Below, in pieces: positions 44,435 to 52,719 of a stretch of DNA of 64,000 nucleotides. The DNA lies in assembly GCF_006715495.1 (NCBI RefSeq), contig NZ_VFNI01000003.1, positions 558,001 to 622,000 of the forward strand. Reading direction: 5' to 3'. The notes under the pieces are model-generated. The model was not told where the DNA came from. It saw only the letters and a program-made list of their open reading frames with translations, and ran no database searches. Positions within the stretch are counted from its first letter, which is position 1, and every line of letters begins with the position of its first letter. A program made the position numbers and the translations under genes. The stretch comes from Herbaspirillum sp. SJZ106. Its GTDB lineage: Bacteria; Pseudomonadota; Gammaproteobacteria; Burkholderiales; Burkholderiaceae_D.

Positions 44435-45109
44435 GTGATCGATAAAACTTTTGAGTCTTTGGAGCAGGCGGTGGCCGATATCCACGACGGCGCCACCATC
44501 ATGATCGGGGGATTCGGCAATGCCGGCATGCCGGCCGCACTGATCGACGCGCTCATCGCCCAGGGTGCGCGCGACCTCACCATCGTCAACAACAATGCCG
44601 GCAATGGCGATACCGGCCTGGCCGCGTTGCTCAAGTCCAGGCGGGTGAAGAAGATCATCTGTTCCTTCCCGCGCCAGGCTGACTCCCATGTATTCGACGC
44701 GCTCTACCGCGCCGGCGAGATCGAGCTGGAGCTCACGCCCCAGGGCAACCTGGCCGAGCGCATCCGCGCCGCCGGCGCCGGCATCGGCGGCTTCTTCAGC
44801 CCGACCGGCTATGGCACCATGCTGGCCGAAGGCAAGGAGACGCGCCTCATCGACGGCCGCCATTACGTGCTGGAGTCGCCGATCCACGCCGATTTCGCCC
44901 TGATCAAGGCGCTGCGCGGCGACCGCTGGGGCAACCTGGTGTACCGCAAGACCGCGCGCAACTTCGGTCCTGTCATGGCCATGGCCGCCAAGTGCACCAT
45001 CGCCCAGGTCAGCGAAGTGGTGGAACTGGGGCAGATCGATCCGGAAGTCATCGTCACGCCGGGCATCTTCGTGCAGCGGATCGTGCAAACCAAGGAGGTG
45101 CAGCAATGA
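44435..45109 (+). CDS. pcaI: 3-oxoadipate CoA-transferase subunit A
   Basis: A 224-residue alpha subunit that, with PcaJ, moves CoA from succinyl-CoA to beta-ketoadipate. It starts at a GTG (MIDKTFESLEQAVADIHDG), preceded by AGAGAG; the frame upstream to 44366 is less family-like. Marks are MIGGFGNAGMPAALIDAL and TIVNNNAGNGDTGLAALLKS, with FFSPTGYGTMLAEGKETRLI after. Family length is about 220-230. Its stop overlaps the pcaJ ATG by four bases. Confidence 0.93.
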   Translation: MIDKTFESLEQAVADIHDGATIMIGGFGNAGMPAALIDALIAQGARDLTIVNNNAGNGDTGLAALLKSRRVKKIICSFPRQADSHVFDALYRAGEIELELTPQGNLAERIRAAGAGIGGFFSPTGYGTMLAEGKETRLIDGRHYVLESPIHADFALIKALRGDRWGNLVYRKTARNFGPVMAMAAKCTIAQVSEVVELGQIDPEVIVTPGIFVQRIVQTKEVQQ

Positions 45110-45747
45110 ACCGTTTTTCCCGTGACCAGATCGCCGCGCGCGTGGCGCAGGACATTCCAGAGGGCGCCTATGTGAACCTCGGCATCGGCTTGCCGACCAA
45201 GGTCGCCAATTACCTGCCGGCCGACAAGGAAATCTTCCTGCACAGCGAAAACGGCCTGCTCGGCATGGGCCCGGCGCCGGCGCCGGGCCAGGAGGATGAA
45301 GACCTGATCAATGCCGGCAAGCAGCCGGTCACGCTGCTCACCGGCGGCGCCTACTTCCATCACGGCGACTCGTTTGCGATGATGCGCGGCGGCCACCTCG
45401 ACATTTGCGTGCTGGGCGCGTTCCAGGTGTCGGCCGGCGGCGACCTGGCCAACTGGCACACCGGCGCGCCGGACGCCATTCCCGCCGTGGGCGGAGCGAT
45501 GGACCTGGCCATCGGCGCCAAGCAGGTGTTCGTGATGATGGAGCACCAGACCAAGGGCGGCGAAAGCAAGATCGTCGAAAAATGCGCCTATCCGCTGACT
45601 GGCATCGGCTGCGTCAACCGCATCTATACCGACCTGGCCGTGATCGACGTCACGCCGCGGGGATTGCAGGTGCGCGAGATCGTCGAGGGCCTGTCCTTCG
45701 ACGAATTGCAACAACTGACCGGTGCGCCGCTGCTGCCGGCGGCCTGA
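45106..45747 (+). CDS. pcaJ: 3-oxoadipate CoA-transferase subunit B
   Basis: A 213-residue beta subunit of the CoA-transferase. ATG 45106 is preceded by a strong AAGGAGGTG and overlaps the pcaI stop. The N-terminus is MNRFSRDQIAARVAQDIPEG with NLGIGLPTKVANYLP. The catalytic Glu is in the conserved LHSENGLLGMGPAP loop, and GGHLDICVLGAFQVSAGGDL is typical. It yields beta-ketoadipyl-CoA for PcaF. Confidence 0.94.
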   Translation: MNRFSRDQIAARVAQDIPEGAYVNLGIGLPTKVANYLPADKEIFLHSENGLLGMGPAPAPGQEDEDLINAGKQPVTLLTGGAYFHHGDSFAMMRGGHLDICVLGAFQVSAGGDLANWHTGAPDAIPAVGGAMDLAIGAKQVFVMMEHQTKGGESKIVEKCAYPLTGIGCVNRIYTDLAVIDVTPRGLQVREIVEGLSFDELQQLTGAPLLPAA

Positions 45748-45783
45748 GTTGCATCGGAATTGCACCGGAACCATGAGGAAACC

Positions 45784-46986
45784 ATGAAAGACGTATTTAT
45801 CTGCGACGCCATCCGCACCCCGATCGGCCGTTTCGGCGGCGCCTTGAAGGATGTGCGCGCCGACGACCTCGGCGCCGTGCCGCTGCGCGCCCTGATGGAG
45901 CGCAACCCGCAGGTCGACTGGCGCGCGGTGGACGACGTGATCTACGGCTGCGCCAACCAGGCCGGTGAAGACAACCGCAACGTGGCGCGCATGTCGCTGC
46001 TGCTGGCCGGTTTGCCCAAGGAGGTTTCCGGCTCCACCATCAACCGCCTGTGCGGTTCGGGCATGGACGCGGTCGGCACCGCCGCGCGCGCCATCAAGGC
46101 GGGGGAGGCACAACTGATGATCGCCGGCGGCGTGGAGTCGATGACCCGCGCGCCGTTCGTGATGGGCAAGGCCGAGAGCGCCTTCTCCCGCAGCGCGACC
46201 ATCTACGACACCACCATCGGCTGGCGCTTCGTCAACCGCCTGATGAAAGAACAGTACGGCGTCGACGCCATGCCGGAGACGGCGGAGAACGTGGCCGACG
46301 ACTACAAGGTCAACCGCGCAGACCAGGACAAGTTCGCCGTGAACAGCCAGGCCAAGGCGGCTGCGGCCCAGAGTAACGGTATCCTGGCGCAGGAGATCGT
46401 GCCGGTGGTAATTGCGCAGAAGAAGGGCGATCCGGTGACCGTCTCGCAGGACGAGCATCCGCGCGCCACCAGCATGGAGGCATTGGCCAGGCTCAAGGGC
46501 GTAGTGCGTCCCGACGGCACGGTAACGGCCGGCAATGCCTCGGGCGTGAACGATGGCGCCTGCGCCTTGCTGCTGGCCAGCGCCGAGGCGGTGGAAAAAT
46601 ACGGCCTGAAACCGAAGGCGCGTATCCTCGGCATGGCCGCCGCCGGCGTGGCGCCGCGCATCATGGGCATCGGCCCGGCGCCGGCCAGCAAGAAACTGCT
46701 GGCGCAGCTGGGACTCGGCATCGACCAGATGGACGTGATCGAATTGAACGAAGCTTTCGCCTCGCAAGGCCTGGCGGTGTTGCGCGAGCTGGGCGTGGCC
46801 GACGACGACGCGCGCGTCAATCCCAACGGCGGCGCCATCGCGCTGGGCCATCCGCTGGGCATGAGCGGCGCGCGCCTGGTGACGACTGCAACCTACCAGC
46901 TGCAGCGCACCGGCGGCAGTTATGCGCTGTGCACCATGTGCATCGGCGTAGGGCAGGGCATCGCCATGGTGATCGAGCGGGTCTGA
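45784..46986 (+). CDS. pcaF: beta-ketoadipyl-CoA thiolase
   Basis: A 400-residue thiolase that splits 3-oxoadipyl-CoA into succinyl-CoA and acetyl-CoA, the last step of the beta-ketoadipate pathway. It begins MKDVFICDAIRTPIGRFGGA. The nucleophile is in INRLCGSGMDAVGTAARAIK, NEAFASQGLAVLREL holds the Asn pocket motif, the His is in NGGAIALGHPLGMSGARLV, and the second Cys is in YALCTMCIGVGQGIAMV. It lies 36 bases after pcaJ in one operon. Length matches PcaF/PaaJ (about 400). Confidence 0.95.
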   Translation: MKDVFICDAIRTPIGRFGGALKDVRADDLGAVPLRALMERNPQVDWRAVDDVIYGCANQAGEDNRNVARMSLLLAGLPKEVSGSTINRLCGSGMDAVGTAARAIKAGEAQLMIAGGVESMTRAPFVMGKAESAFSRSATIYDTTIGWRFVNRLMKEQYGVDAMPETAENVADDYKVNRADQDKFAVNSQAKAAAAQSNGILAQEIVPVVIAQKKGDPVTVSQDEHPRATSMEALARLKGVVRPDGTVTAGNASGVNDGACALLLASAEAVEKYGLKPKARILGMAAAGVAPRIMGIGPAPASKKLLAQLGLGIDQMDVIELNEAFASQGLAVLRELGVADDDARVNPNGGAIALGHPLGMSGARLVTTATYQLQRTGGSYALCTMCIGVGQGIAMVIERV

Positions 46987-47190
46987 GGCAAGACGCAGGC
47001 GCCGCGCGTGGGCGGCGACTGCGGCAGGAAGCACAAGAATACGAAGAATACAACAAGCATTCAATCACAAGCCGCCGGTAAAAAAGAGCGGAGCAAGAGC
47101 AGAAGAGGAGAGCAGCCGCATCATGCACAAGCATTGTCATTTCACGCCCGTAACGGGCATACGACGGCCGCGCCGGGATAGGGGGCGGCC

Positions 47191-48057
47191 ATGATCGGCA
47201 ACCTCTTCGGCGTATTGTTCGACGGCATCGCCTACGGCAGCCTGCTGTTTTTGATCAGCGTCGGCCTGTCGGTGACGATGGGCATGATGAACTTCATCAA
47301 CCTGGCACACGGCGCCTTCGCCATGCTGGGCGGCTATGTCTGCGTGACGTTGCTCAACCGCATGGGCGTGCCGTTCCTGGCGTCGTTGCCGCTGGCATTC
47401 CTGGCCGCCGCCGCGGTCGGCCTGGTGCTGGAGCGTTCGCTGTACCGCCGCTTGTACAAGTCCAGCCACCTGGACCAGGTGCTGTTTTCCATCGGCCTGA
47501 CCTTCATGGCGGTGGCCGGAGCCACCTGGATATGGGGACCGACCCAGCAGCCGGTGGTATTGCCGGACTGGCTGCGCGGACAGATCTCCTTGCTCGGGCT
47601 GGACGTCGGCGCTTACCGCGTGTTCCTGATCTGCATCGTGGTGCTGGTGACGGCGGCGCTGGGCTTGCTGATCGAACGCACCCGCTTCGGCGCGCAGATC
47701 CGCGCCTCGGTCGACAACCAGGTGGCCGCGGCCGGCCTGGGCATCAACGTCAGCCGGGTATTCAGCCTGACCTTCGCGCTGGGCTCCGGCCTGGCCGGGC
47801 TGGGCGGGGGCCTGGGCATCGACGTGCTGGGGCTGGACCCGTCCTTCCCGGTCAAGTACATGGTGTACTTCCTGCTGGTGGTGGCGGTGGGCGGCGCCGG
47901 CACCATCAAGGGGCCGCTGCTGGCGGCAATCATCCTGGGCGTGTTCGACGTGGCCGGCAAATACTACGTGCCGCAGATCGGCGCCTTCGTCATCTACGGC
48001 CTGATGGTAGTGCTGCTGATCCTGTTCCCGGCCGGCCTGATCAGGAGGCGCGGATGA
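47191..48057 (+). CDS. HAAT-family ABC transporter permease (LivH type)
   Basis: A 288-residue permease with about eight membrane helices. LivH marks are LFGVLFDGIAYGSLLFLISV and MGMMNFINLAHGAFAMLGGY at the N-terminus, and RASVDNQVAAAGLGINVSRV as the coupling loop. It begins a four-gene run (permease, permease, ATPase, ATPase) with four-base or eight-base overlaps throughout. It lacks its own binding protein; three candidates lie at 40261, 52720 and 58019. Position after pcaF suggests aromatic-acid import. Confidence 0.9.
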   Translation: MIGNLFGVLFDGIAYGSLLFLISVGLSVTMGMMNFINLAHGAFAMLGGYVCVTLLNRMGVPFLASLPLAFLAAAAVGLVLERSLYRRLYKSSHLDQVLFSIGLTFMAVAGATWIWGPTQQPVVLPDWLRGQISLLGLDVGAYRVFLICIVVLVTAALGLLIERTRFGAQIRASVDNQVAAAGLGINVSRVFSLTFALGSGLAGLGGGLGIDVLGLDPSFPVKYMVYFLLVVAVGGAGTIKGPLLAAIILGVFDVAGKYYVPQIGAFVIYGLMVVLLILFPAGLIRRRG

Positions 48058-49103
48058 ATACCGTCACTTCCACCCGACCGCGTCCAGAAGGCGCGGCCAG
48101 CCCCGCGGCAACTCACCAGGATACGACCATGAAGTCTTCGCTACGCCTGCCCAATGGCCGCTGGACCCCGCTGGAAATCATCTTCTGGCTGTTGCCGGTG
48201 GCCGCCTACTTCCTGTTCCCCGACTACCTGATCCTGATCAGCCAGATCATGATCATCGGCCTGTTCGCGCTGTCGCTGGACCTGATCCTGGGCTATGCCG
48301 GCATTGTCTCGCTCGGCCATGCCGCCTTCTTCGGCGTGGGCGCCTACACCGCCGGCCTGCTGGCCGCGCATGGCTGGGGCGAGCCGCTCACCGGCCTGCT
48401 GCTGGGGGCGGCGACGGCCGGCGTGGCCGGATTCCTGGTCAGCTTCCTGGTGGTGCGCGGCGGCGACCTGGCGCGCCTGATGGTGACGCTGGGCATCGGC
48501 CTGATGCTGTTCGAGGCGGCCAACAAGGCCGCCTTCATCACCGGCGGCGTGGATGGCCTGTCGGGCATGGCGATGGACAAGATCTTCGGCGTGTTCGAAT
48601 TCGACCTCAACGGCAAGGTGGCCTACGTCTACAGTTTTGCGGTGCTGTTCATCCTGTTCGTGCTGTTGCGCCGCATGGTCGATTCGCCGTTCGGCCTGGG
48701 CCTCAAAGGCATCCGCGAAGGCGGCCGCCGCATGCCCGCCATCGGCGCCGACGTCAACCGCCGGCTGGTGGTCATCTTTACCGTCGCCGCTGCGGTCGCC
48801 GGCATCGCCGGCGCGCTGCTGGCGCAGACCACGCAATTTGTCGGCCTCGACGTGCTGGGCTTCCCGCGCTCGGCGGAGCTGCTCATCATCCTGGTGCTGG
48901 GCGGCACCGGCCGCCTGTACGGCGGTCTGGTTGGCGCCGTGGTCTACATGCTGGCGCAGGATTACCTGTCCGGCCTGAACCCGGCCTACTGGCAATTCTG
49001 GATCGGCCTGCTGCTGATCGTCATCGTGCTGTTCGCCCGCGGCGGCCTGCTGGGCGCAATGGCGGTGTTGCGCGACAAATTCTTCAAGGGAGGCCGGCCA
49101 TGA
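48054..49103 (+). CDS. HAAT-family ABC transporter permease (LivM type)
   Basis: A 349-residue permease. The start at ATG 48054 overlaps the previous stop and follows an AGGAGGCG ribosome site. A hydrophilic N-terminal leader of about 35 residues is longer than usual; a second Met at residue 26 (MKSSLRLPNGRWTP) is an alternative start. LivM marks are LDLILGYAGIVSLGHAAFFG and LKGIREGGRRMPAIGADVNR. It forms the channel with the LivH protein just upstream. Confidence 0.9.
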   Translation: MNTVTSTRPRPEGAASPAATHQDTTMKSSLRLPNGRWTPLEIIFWLLPVAAYFLFPDYLILISQIMIIGLFALSLDLILGYAGIVSLGHAAFFGVGAYTAGLLAAHGWGEPLTGLLLGAATAGVAGFLVSFLVVRGGDLARLMVTLGIGLMLFEAANKAAFITGGVDGLSGMAMDKIFGVFEFDLNGKVAYVYSFAVLFILFVLLRRMVDSPFGLGLKGIREGGRRMPAIGADVNRRLVVIFTVAAAVAGIAGALLAQTTQFVGLDVLGFPRSAELLIILVLGGTGRLYGGLVGAVVYMLAQDYLSGLNPAYWQFWIGLLLIVIVLFARGGLLGAMAVLRDKFFKGGRP

Positions 49104-49873
49104 GCGGCGCAATGCAAGGCGCGGATACCACGCTGCGCACCGAAGGCCTGACCAAGCGCTGGGGCGCCTTCGTGGCCAACAGCGAGGTGTCGCTGAGTTT
49201 CGCGCCGGGCGCGCGCCATGCGCTGATCGGCCCCAACGGCGCCGGCAAGACCACTTTCATCAACCTGCTCACCGGAGGCTTCGCGCCCAGCAGCGGCAAG
49301 GTCTGGTTCGGCGGCGACGACATCACCGCCTTGCCGCAGCACGAGCGCGTCAAGCGCGGCATGACGCGCACCTTCCAGATCAACACCCTGTTCGCCGGCC
49401 TCACCGTGCTGGAGTCGGTGGCGCTGGCGATCCAGGAACGGCGCGGCATGCAATACAAGTGGCACCAGACCGTGGCGCAGCAAAGCGACGTGATCGACGA
49501 GGCGATGGCGCTGCTGGCATCGCTCAAGCTGGAGGACGAAGCCAACAGCATCACCCGCAGCCTGGCCTACGGCAAGCAGCGCCTGGTCGAGATCGCGCTG
49601 GCGCTGGCCACCAAGCCCAAGGTGCTGCTGCTGGACGAGCCGGCCGCGGGCATTCCCTCGGCCGAGAGCAAGGAGCTGTTCGAGGTGATCGCGCAATTGC
49701 CGCGCGATGTGACCGTGGTCTTCATCGAACACGACATGGGGCTGGTGTTCCGCTTCGCCGAACGCATCACCGTGCTGGTGGGCGGCAAGGTGCTGGTGGA
49801 AGGCACGCCGGCCGAAATCGCCGCCGACAAGCGGGTCAGGGAAGTCTATCTGGGGGAGGCCGAACATGAGTGA
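49100..49873 (+). CDS. HAAT-family ABC transporter ATP-binding protein (LivG type)
   Basis: A 257-residue ATPase. Walker A is in ALIGPNGAGKTTFINLLTGG, the signature region is SITRSLAYGKQRLVEIALAL (a degenerate LSGGQ, as in many LivG proteins), and Walker B is VLLLDEPAAGIPSAES. The C-terminus has IFIEHDMG-like VVFIEHDMGLVFRFAERITV. It overlaps the permease gene by four bases and the LivF gene by eight. Confidence 0.92.
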   Translation: MSGAMQGADTTLRTEGLTKRWGAFVANSEVSLSFAPGARHALIGPNGAGKTTFINLLTGGFAPSSGKVWFGGDDITALPQHERVKRGMTRTFQINTLFAGLTVLESVALAIQERRGMQYKWHQTVAQQSDVIDEAMALLASLKLEDEANSITRSLAYGKQRLVEIALALATKPKVLLLDEPAAGIPSAESKELFEVIAQLPRDVTVVFIEHDMGLVFRFAERITVLVGGKVLVEGTPAEIAADKRVREVYLGEAEHE

Positions 49874-50567
49874 GCTGCTGGCGCTCGACAAGGTGACCGC
49901 CGGTTACGGCGAGTCGATCGTGCTGGAAGACGTGTCCTTCTCCATGCGGGAAGGGGAAAGCCTGGCGCTGCTGGGGCGCAACGGCGTCGGCAAGACCAGC
50001 CTGCTGGTCACGCTGATGGGCCTGACCCGCCTGCATCGCGGCAGCATCCGCTGGCGCGGCGGCGACATCGTGCGCATGCCCACGCACAAGCGCGCCCATG
50101 CCGGCCTGGGCTGGGTGCCGCAGGAGCGCTTCATGTTCCCCTCGCTGAGCGTGGAGGAACACCTGAGCGTGGTTGCACGCGGCGGCCAGTGGGACCTGAA
50201 GAAGATCTACGATATCTTCCCGCGCCTGCAGGAACGCCGCAACAACATGGGCAACCAGCTTTCCGGCGGTGAACAGCAAATGCTGGCGATCGCCCGCGCG
50301 CTGATGGTGAGCCCGCGCATCCTGCTGCTGGACGAGCCGATGGAAGGCCTGGCGCCGATCATCGTGCAGGAACTGCTGCAGGTGATCCGCCGCCTGGTCA
50401 GCGAGGACGGCATGTCGGTGATCGTGGTGGAGCAGCATGCGCGCATGGCGCTGTCCCTGACCCAGCGCGCCATCGTGCTGGATCGCGGGCGCATCGTGCA
50501 CGAGTCCGACAGCGAGAGCCTGATGGCCGACGGCGAGAAGCTCGACCGGTTGGTGGCGGTGGCTTGA
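49866..50567 (+). CDS. HAAT-family ABC transporter ATP-binding protein (LivF type)
   Basis: A 233-residue ATPase. Walker A is LLGRNGVGKTSLLVTLMG, the signature LSGGEQQMLAIARALM, and Walker B LLLDEPMEGLAP. It completes the transporter operon, which ends at a strong terminator shared with the convergent reductase gene. It works with the LivG subunit to drive uptake. The substrate is inferred to be an aromatic acid from surrounding genes. Confidence 0.92.
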   Translation: MSELLALDKVTAGYGESIVLEDVSFSMREGESLALLGRNGVGKTSLLVTLMGLTRLHRGSIRWRGGDIVRMPTHKRAHAGLGWVPQERFMFPSLSVEEHLSVVARGGQWDLKKIYDIFPRLQERRNNMGNQLSGGEQQMLAIARALMVSPRILLLDEPMEGLAPIIVQELLQVIRRLVSEDGMSVIVVEQHARMALSLTQRAIVLDRGRIVHESDSESLMADGEKLDRLVAVA

Positions 50568-50589
50568 GGCGTACTGTCATGCAGTAAGG

Positions 50590-50617
50590 AAAAACGGAGG
50601 CAGTGGCCTCCGTTTTT
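50590..50617. terminator. bidirectional terminator between the transporter operon and the reductase gene
   Basis: AAAAACGGAGGC (50590-50601) pairs perfectly with GCCTCCGTTTTT (50606-50617) over a four-base loop. A- and T-runs on both sides let it serve both convergent transcripts. Confidence 0.95.
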
Positions 50618-50634
50618 CTTTGTCATCGCTGGCG

Positions 50635-51573
50635 TTACAGATCGATTTCCAGCACCGCAGACTTGGCCCGAGACACGCAGGGCATGAACCATTTTCCCGA
50701 CGCCTTTTCTTCTTCGCTCAAGAAGCTGTCCCGGTGATCGGCCTGTCCCGCCAGCAAGGCGGTCTGGCAGGTGCCGCATACGCCGACCTCGCAGGAGCAG
50801 GGCACATCCACGCCGGCTTCCTGCAAACAGGACAGGGCCGAGCGATCCGCAGCTACCGCGATTTCGCGCCCGTCTTTGAGCCGCAGTAGGAATGGCGCGT
50901 CGCCGGCCGACGGCTGCGGCGCGTTGAACGACTCCTGGTGGAAGCGAGCGGCGCCGAAACGGGCCGTCGCCTGTTGGGCGACGCTGGCCATGAAGGGCGC
51001 CGGGCCGCAGGTATAGACCTGGGCGTTGGCGAAACCGGACAGCAGGGCGGCGATGGCGGCGGCGGTCTGCGGGGCATCCAGTCCTGCATGCAGGCTGACG
51101 TGCGCTCTCAATATCGGATCCTGCAATTCGTGGCGAAAAGCCAATGACGCTGCATCGCGGGCGAAGCAAGCCAGGCGGAAATCCTCGTCCCGGCGCGCCA
51201 GCGCATGCGCCATGGACAGCAGCGGCGTGATGCCGATGCCGCCGGCCAGCAGCAGATGCGGGCCGGCGCCGGTGGCGAGCCCGAAGGCATTGCGCGGCGC
51301 GCCGATTTGCAAGATGTCGCCGGTTGCCGCCGTTTCATGCAGCCAGGCCGAGCCGCCGCGCGAAGCCGGTTCGCGCTTGACGGCGATGCGATAGGCGGCG
51401 GGCGAGGGTTGCCGGCAGCACAGGGAGTATTGGCGCACCAGGCCATTGCCCAGCGTGACGTCGATATGGGCGCCGGGCGCGTAAGGCGGCAGCGGTGCGC
51501 CGCCGGCGCCGGCCAGTTCGAAGATGCGGATGCCCGCGCCGTCGTCGGTAATGGAGGTGATGATGACGTTCAT
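50635..51573 (-). CDS. vanillate O-demethylase-type oxidoreductase (reductase component, second copy)
   Basis: A 312-residue flavoprotein that passes electrons from NAD(P)H to a Rieske oxygenase. The FMN domain has GNGLVRQYSLCCRQPSPAAY and GGSAWLHETAATGDILQIGA with PRNAF after; the NAD domain has LLLAGGIGITPLLSMAHALA and QVYTCGPAPFMASV. The C-terminal plant-type [2Fe-2S] ligands are in VPCSCEVGVCGTCQTALLAG plus the distant MPCVSRAKS. ATG 51573 is used. The frame stays open much further but there reads a shadow of the oxygenase gene. It is 95 bases after that gene. Confidence 0.9.
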   Translation of the reverse strand: MNVIITSITDDGAGIRIFELAGAGGAPLPPYAPGAHIDVTLGNGLVRQYSLCCRQPSPAAYRIAVKREPASRGGSAWLHETAATGDILQIGAPRNAFGLATGAGPHLLLAGGIGITPLLSMAHALARRDEDFRLACFARDAASLAFRHELQDPILRAHVSLHAGLDAPQTAAAIAALLSGFANAQVYTCGPAPFMASVAQQATARFGAARFHQESFNAPQPSAGDAPFLLRLKDGREIAVAADRSALSCLQEAGVDVPCSCEVGVCGTCQTALLAGQADHRDSFLSEEEKASGKWFMPCVSRAKSAVLEIDL

Positions 51574-51668
51574 GGATGTGTGTGGCCGCCGGTCGCCTGG
51601 AGGCGGCCGGCGCGGTGAATGGGAAGAGAGCGGGAGGGCGGCCGCAGCATGCTGCCCCGGCCGGCAGC

Positions 51669-52685
51669 TCAGGCGGCTTGCTGCGCCTGTGCGTTGAGCG
51701 CGTCGATGATGCGGCGCGCGCGGTTGGCGCCGGCGTCGACGTGGATATCGATCATGCCCGCGCCGGGGAACTGGCGCATGTTGCGGTATTGCGACTCGAT
51801 GATCACGCGGTCTTCCTCGAAAGTGGCGGCGGTTTGCTGGTAGACCGTTTCCAGGTTGTCCGGCGCATCCGGATGGGTGGAGCAGGCCATGGTCCAGAAG
51901 TAATGCGTGGTGGTTTCGGTCTCCGGCGTGATGCCGTGGAAGCCGCGCATATGGAAACCGCCGCGTTGCGGATCGTTGAGCGATTCCGTCCCGGCATCGA
52001 CCGCGCCGGTGAAGATGTTGAGGTGGCTGACGTGAAAGTCGATTTCCTGCCAGCGGTCGATCAGCCCTTTGAACGGCCAGGCCGCGCTGTAGGTGGCCGG
52101 CGGCTGCGATGCCGGCATCCGGCGCACCACGCGCACGTGATGGCCGTCGCTGCTGACCTGGGTGGGAGCTTCCATGTGCGTCTTGGCATTGCCGCCGATG
52201 GTCCTGGTATGCACGTAGCCGACGTGGCTCAGGTCGAGCAGGTTGTCGTGGATCAACTGATAGGGCGCCTGGTAGTGGAAGGCGCCGCCCTTGTAGCGAT
52301 AGCGCGGGTTGTCGTGGGCCGCGATTTCGGGCGGTTCGCCGGCGGCGTCCTGGCCCAGCCAGATCCAGATGACCTGGTTGCGTACTGCGACCTGGTAGGG
52401 CTTGACGCAGGCCTTGCCCGGGATCTTCAGTTGGCCCGGGATTTCGATGCACTGGCCGCTGGGCGCGTACAGCAGGCCGTGGTAGCCGCAGCGGATGCCG
52501 CCGCCTTCGAGCATGCCGCAGGACAGCGGCACGCTGCGGTGGCAGCAACGGTCTTCGAGCGCGGCCACGCCGCCGTCGGGGCCGCGGAACATGACCACGG
52601 GATGGTTGAGCAATGTGCGGGCCAATGGCTTGTCCTGCAATTCCCAGACGAAGCCGGCGACATACCATTGATTGAGCGGAAACAT
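51669..52685 (-). CDS. Rieske oxygenase of the VanA/aromatic O-demethylase type (second copy)
   Basis: A 338-residue terminal oxygenase. The Rieske ligands are Cys47-x-His49 in EDRCCHRSVPLSCGM and Cys66-x2-His69 in RCGYHGLLYAPSG. The mononuclear iron site follows in IHDNLLDLSHVGYVHTRTIG. It starts MFPLNQWYVAGFVWELQDKP, like VanA proteins, but differs clearly from the copy at 55968. Likely substrates are methoxylated or related aromatic acids, not necessarily vanillate. It pairs with the reductase at 50635 and follows a binding-protein gene by 34 bases. Confidence 0.85.
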   Translation of the reverse strand: MFPLNQWYVAGFVWELQDKPLARTLLNHPVVMFRGPDGGVAALEDRCCHRSVPLSCGMLEGGGIRCGYHGLLYAPSGQCIEIPGQLKIPGKACVKPYQVAVRNQVIWIWLGQDAAGEPPEIAAHDNPRYRYKGGAFHYQAPYQLIHDNLLDLSHVGYVHTRTIGGNAKTHMEAPTQVSSDGHHVRVVRRMPASQPPATYSAAWPFKGLIDRWQEIDFHVSHLNIFTGAVDAGTESLNDPQRGGFHMRGFHGITPETETTTHYFWTMACSTHPDAPDNLETVYQQTAATFEEDRVIIESQYRNMRQFPGAGMIDIHVDAGANRARRIIDALNAQAQQAA

Positions 52686-52719
52686 GATGGACTCCTTGCT
52701 TGGTTGATTCCTGGCGGGC

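Noticed and set aside
44863..47064. A 733-codon minus-strand open frame
   Set aside because: It is antisense to pcaI, pcaJ and pcaF, which have full family motifs. The antisense translation is rich in Ala/Arg/His/Gly with no recognisable domain, a high-GC artefact.
50635..52668. A 677-codon minus-strand frame that could be read as an oxygenase-reductase fusion
   Set aside because: Only the last 312 codons are reductase-like. The upstream part is a low-complexity, arginine-rich shadow in another frame of the real Rieske gene at 51669-52685, which has its own clear start and ligands.
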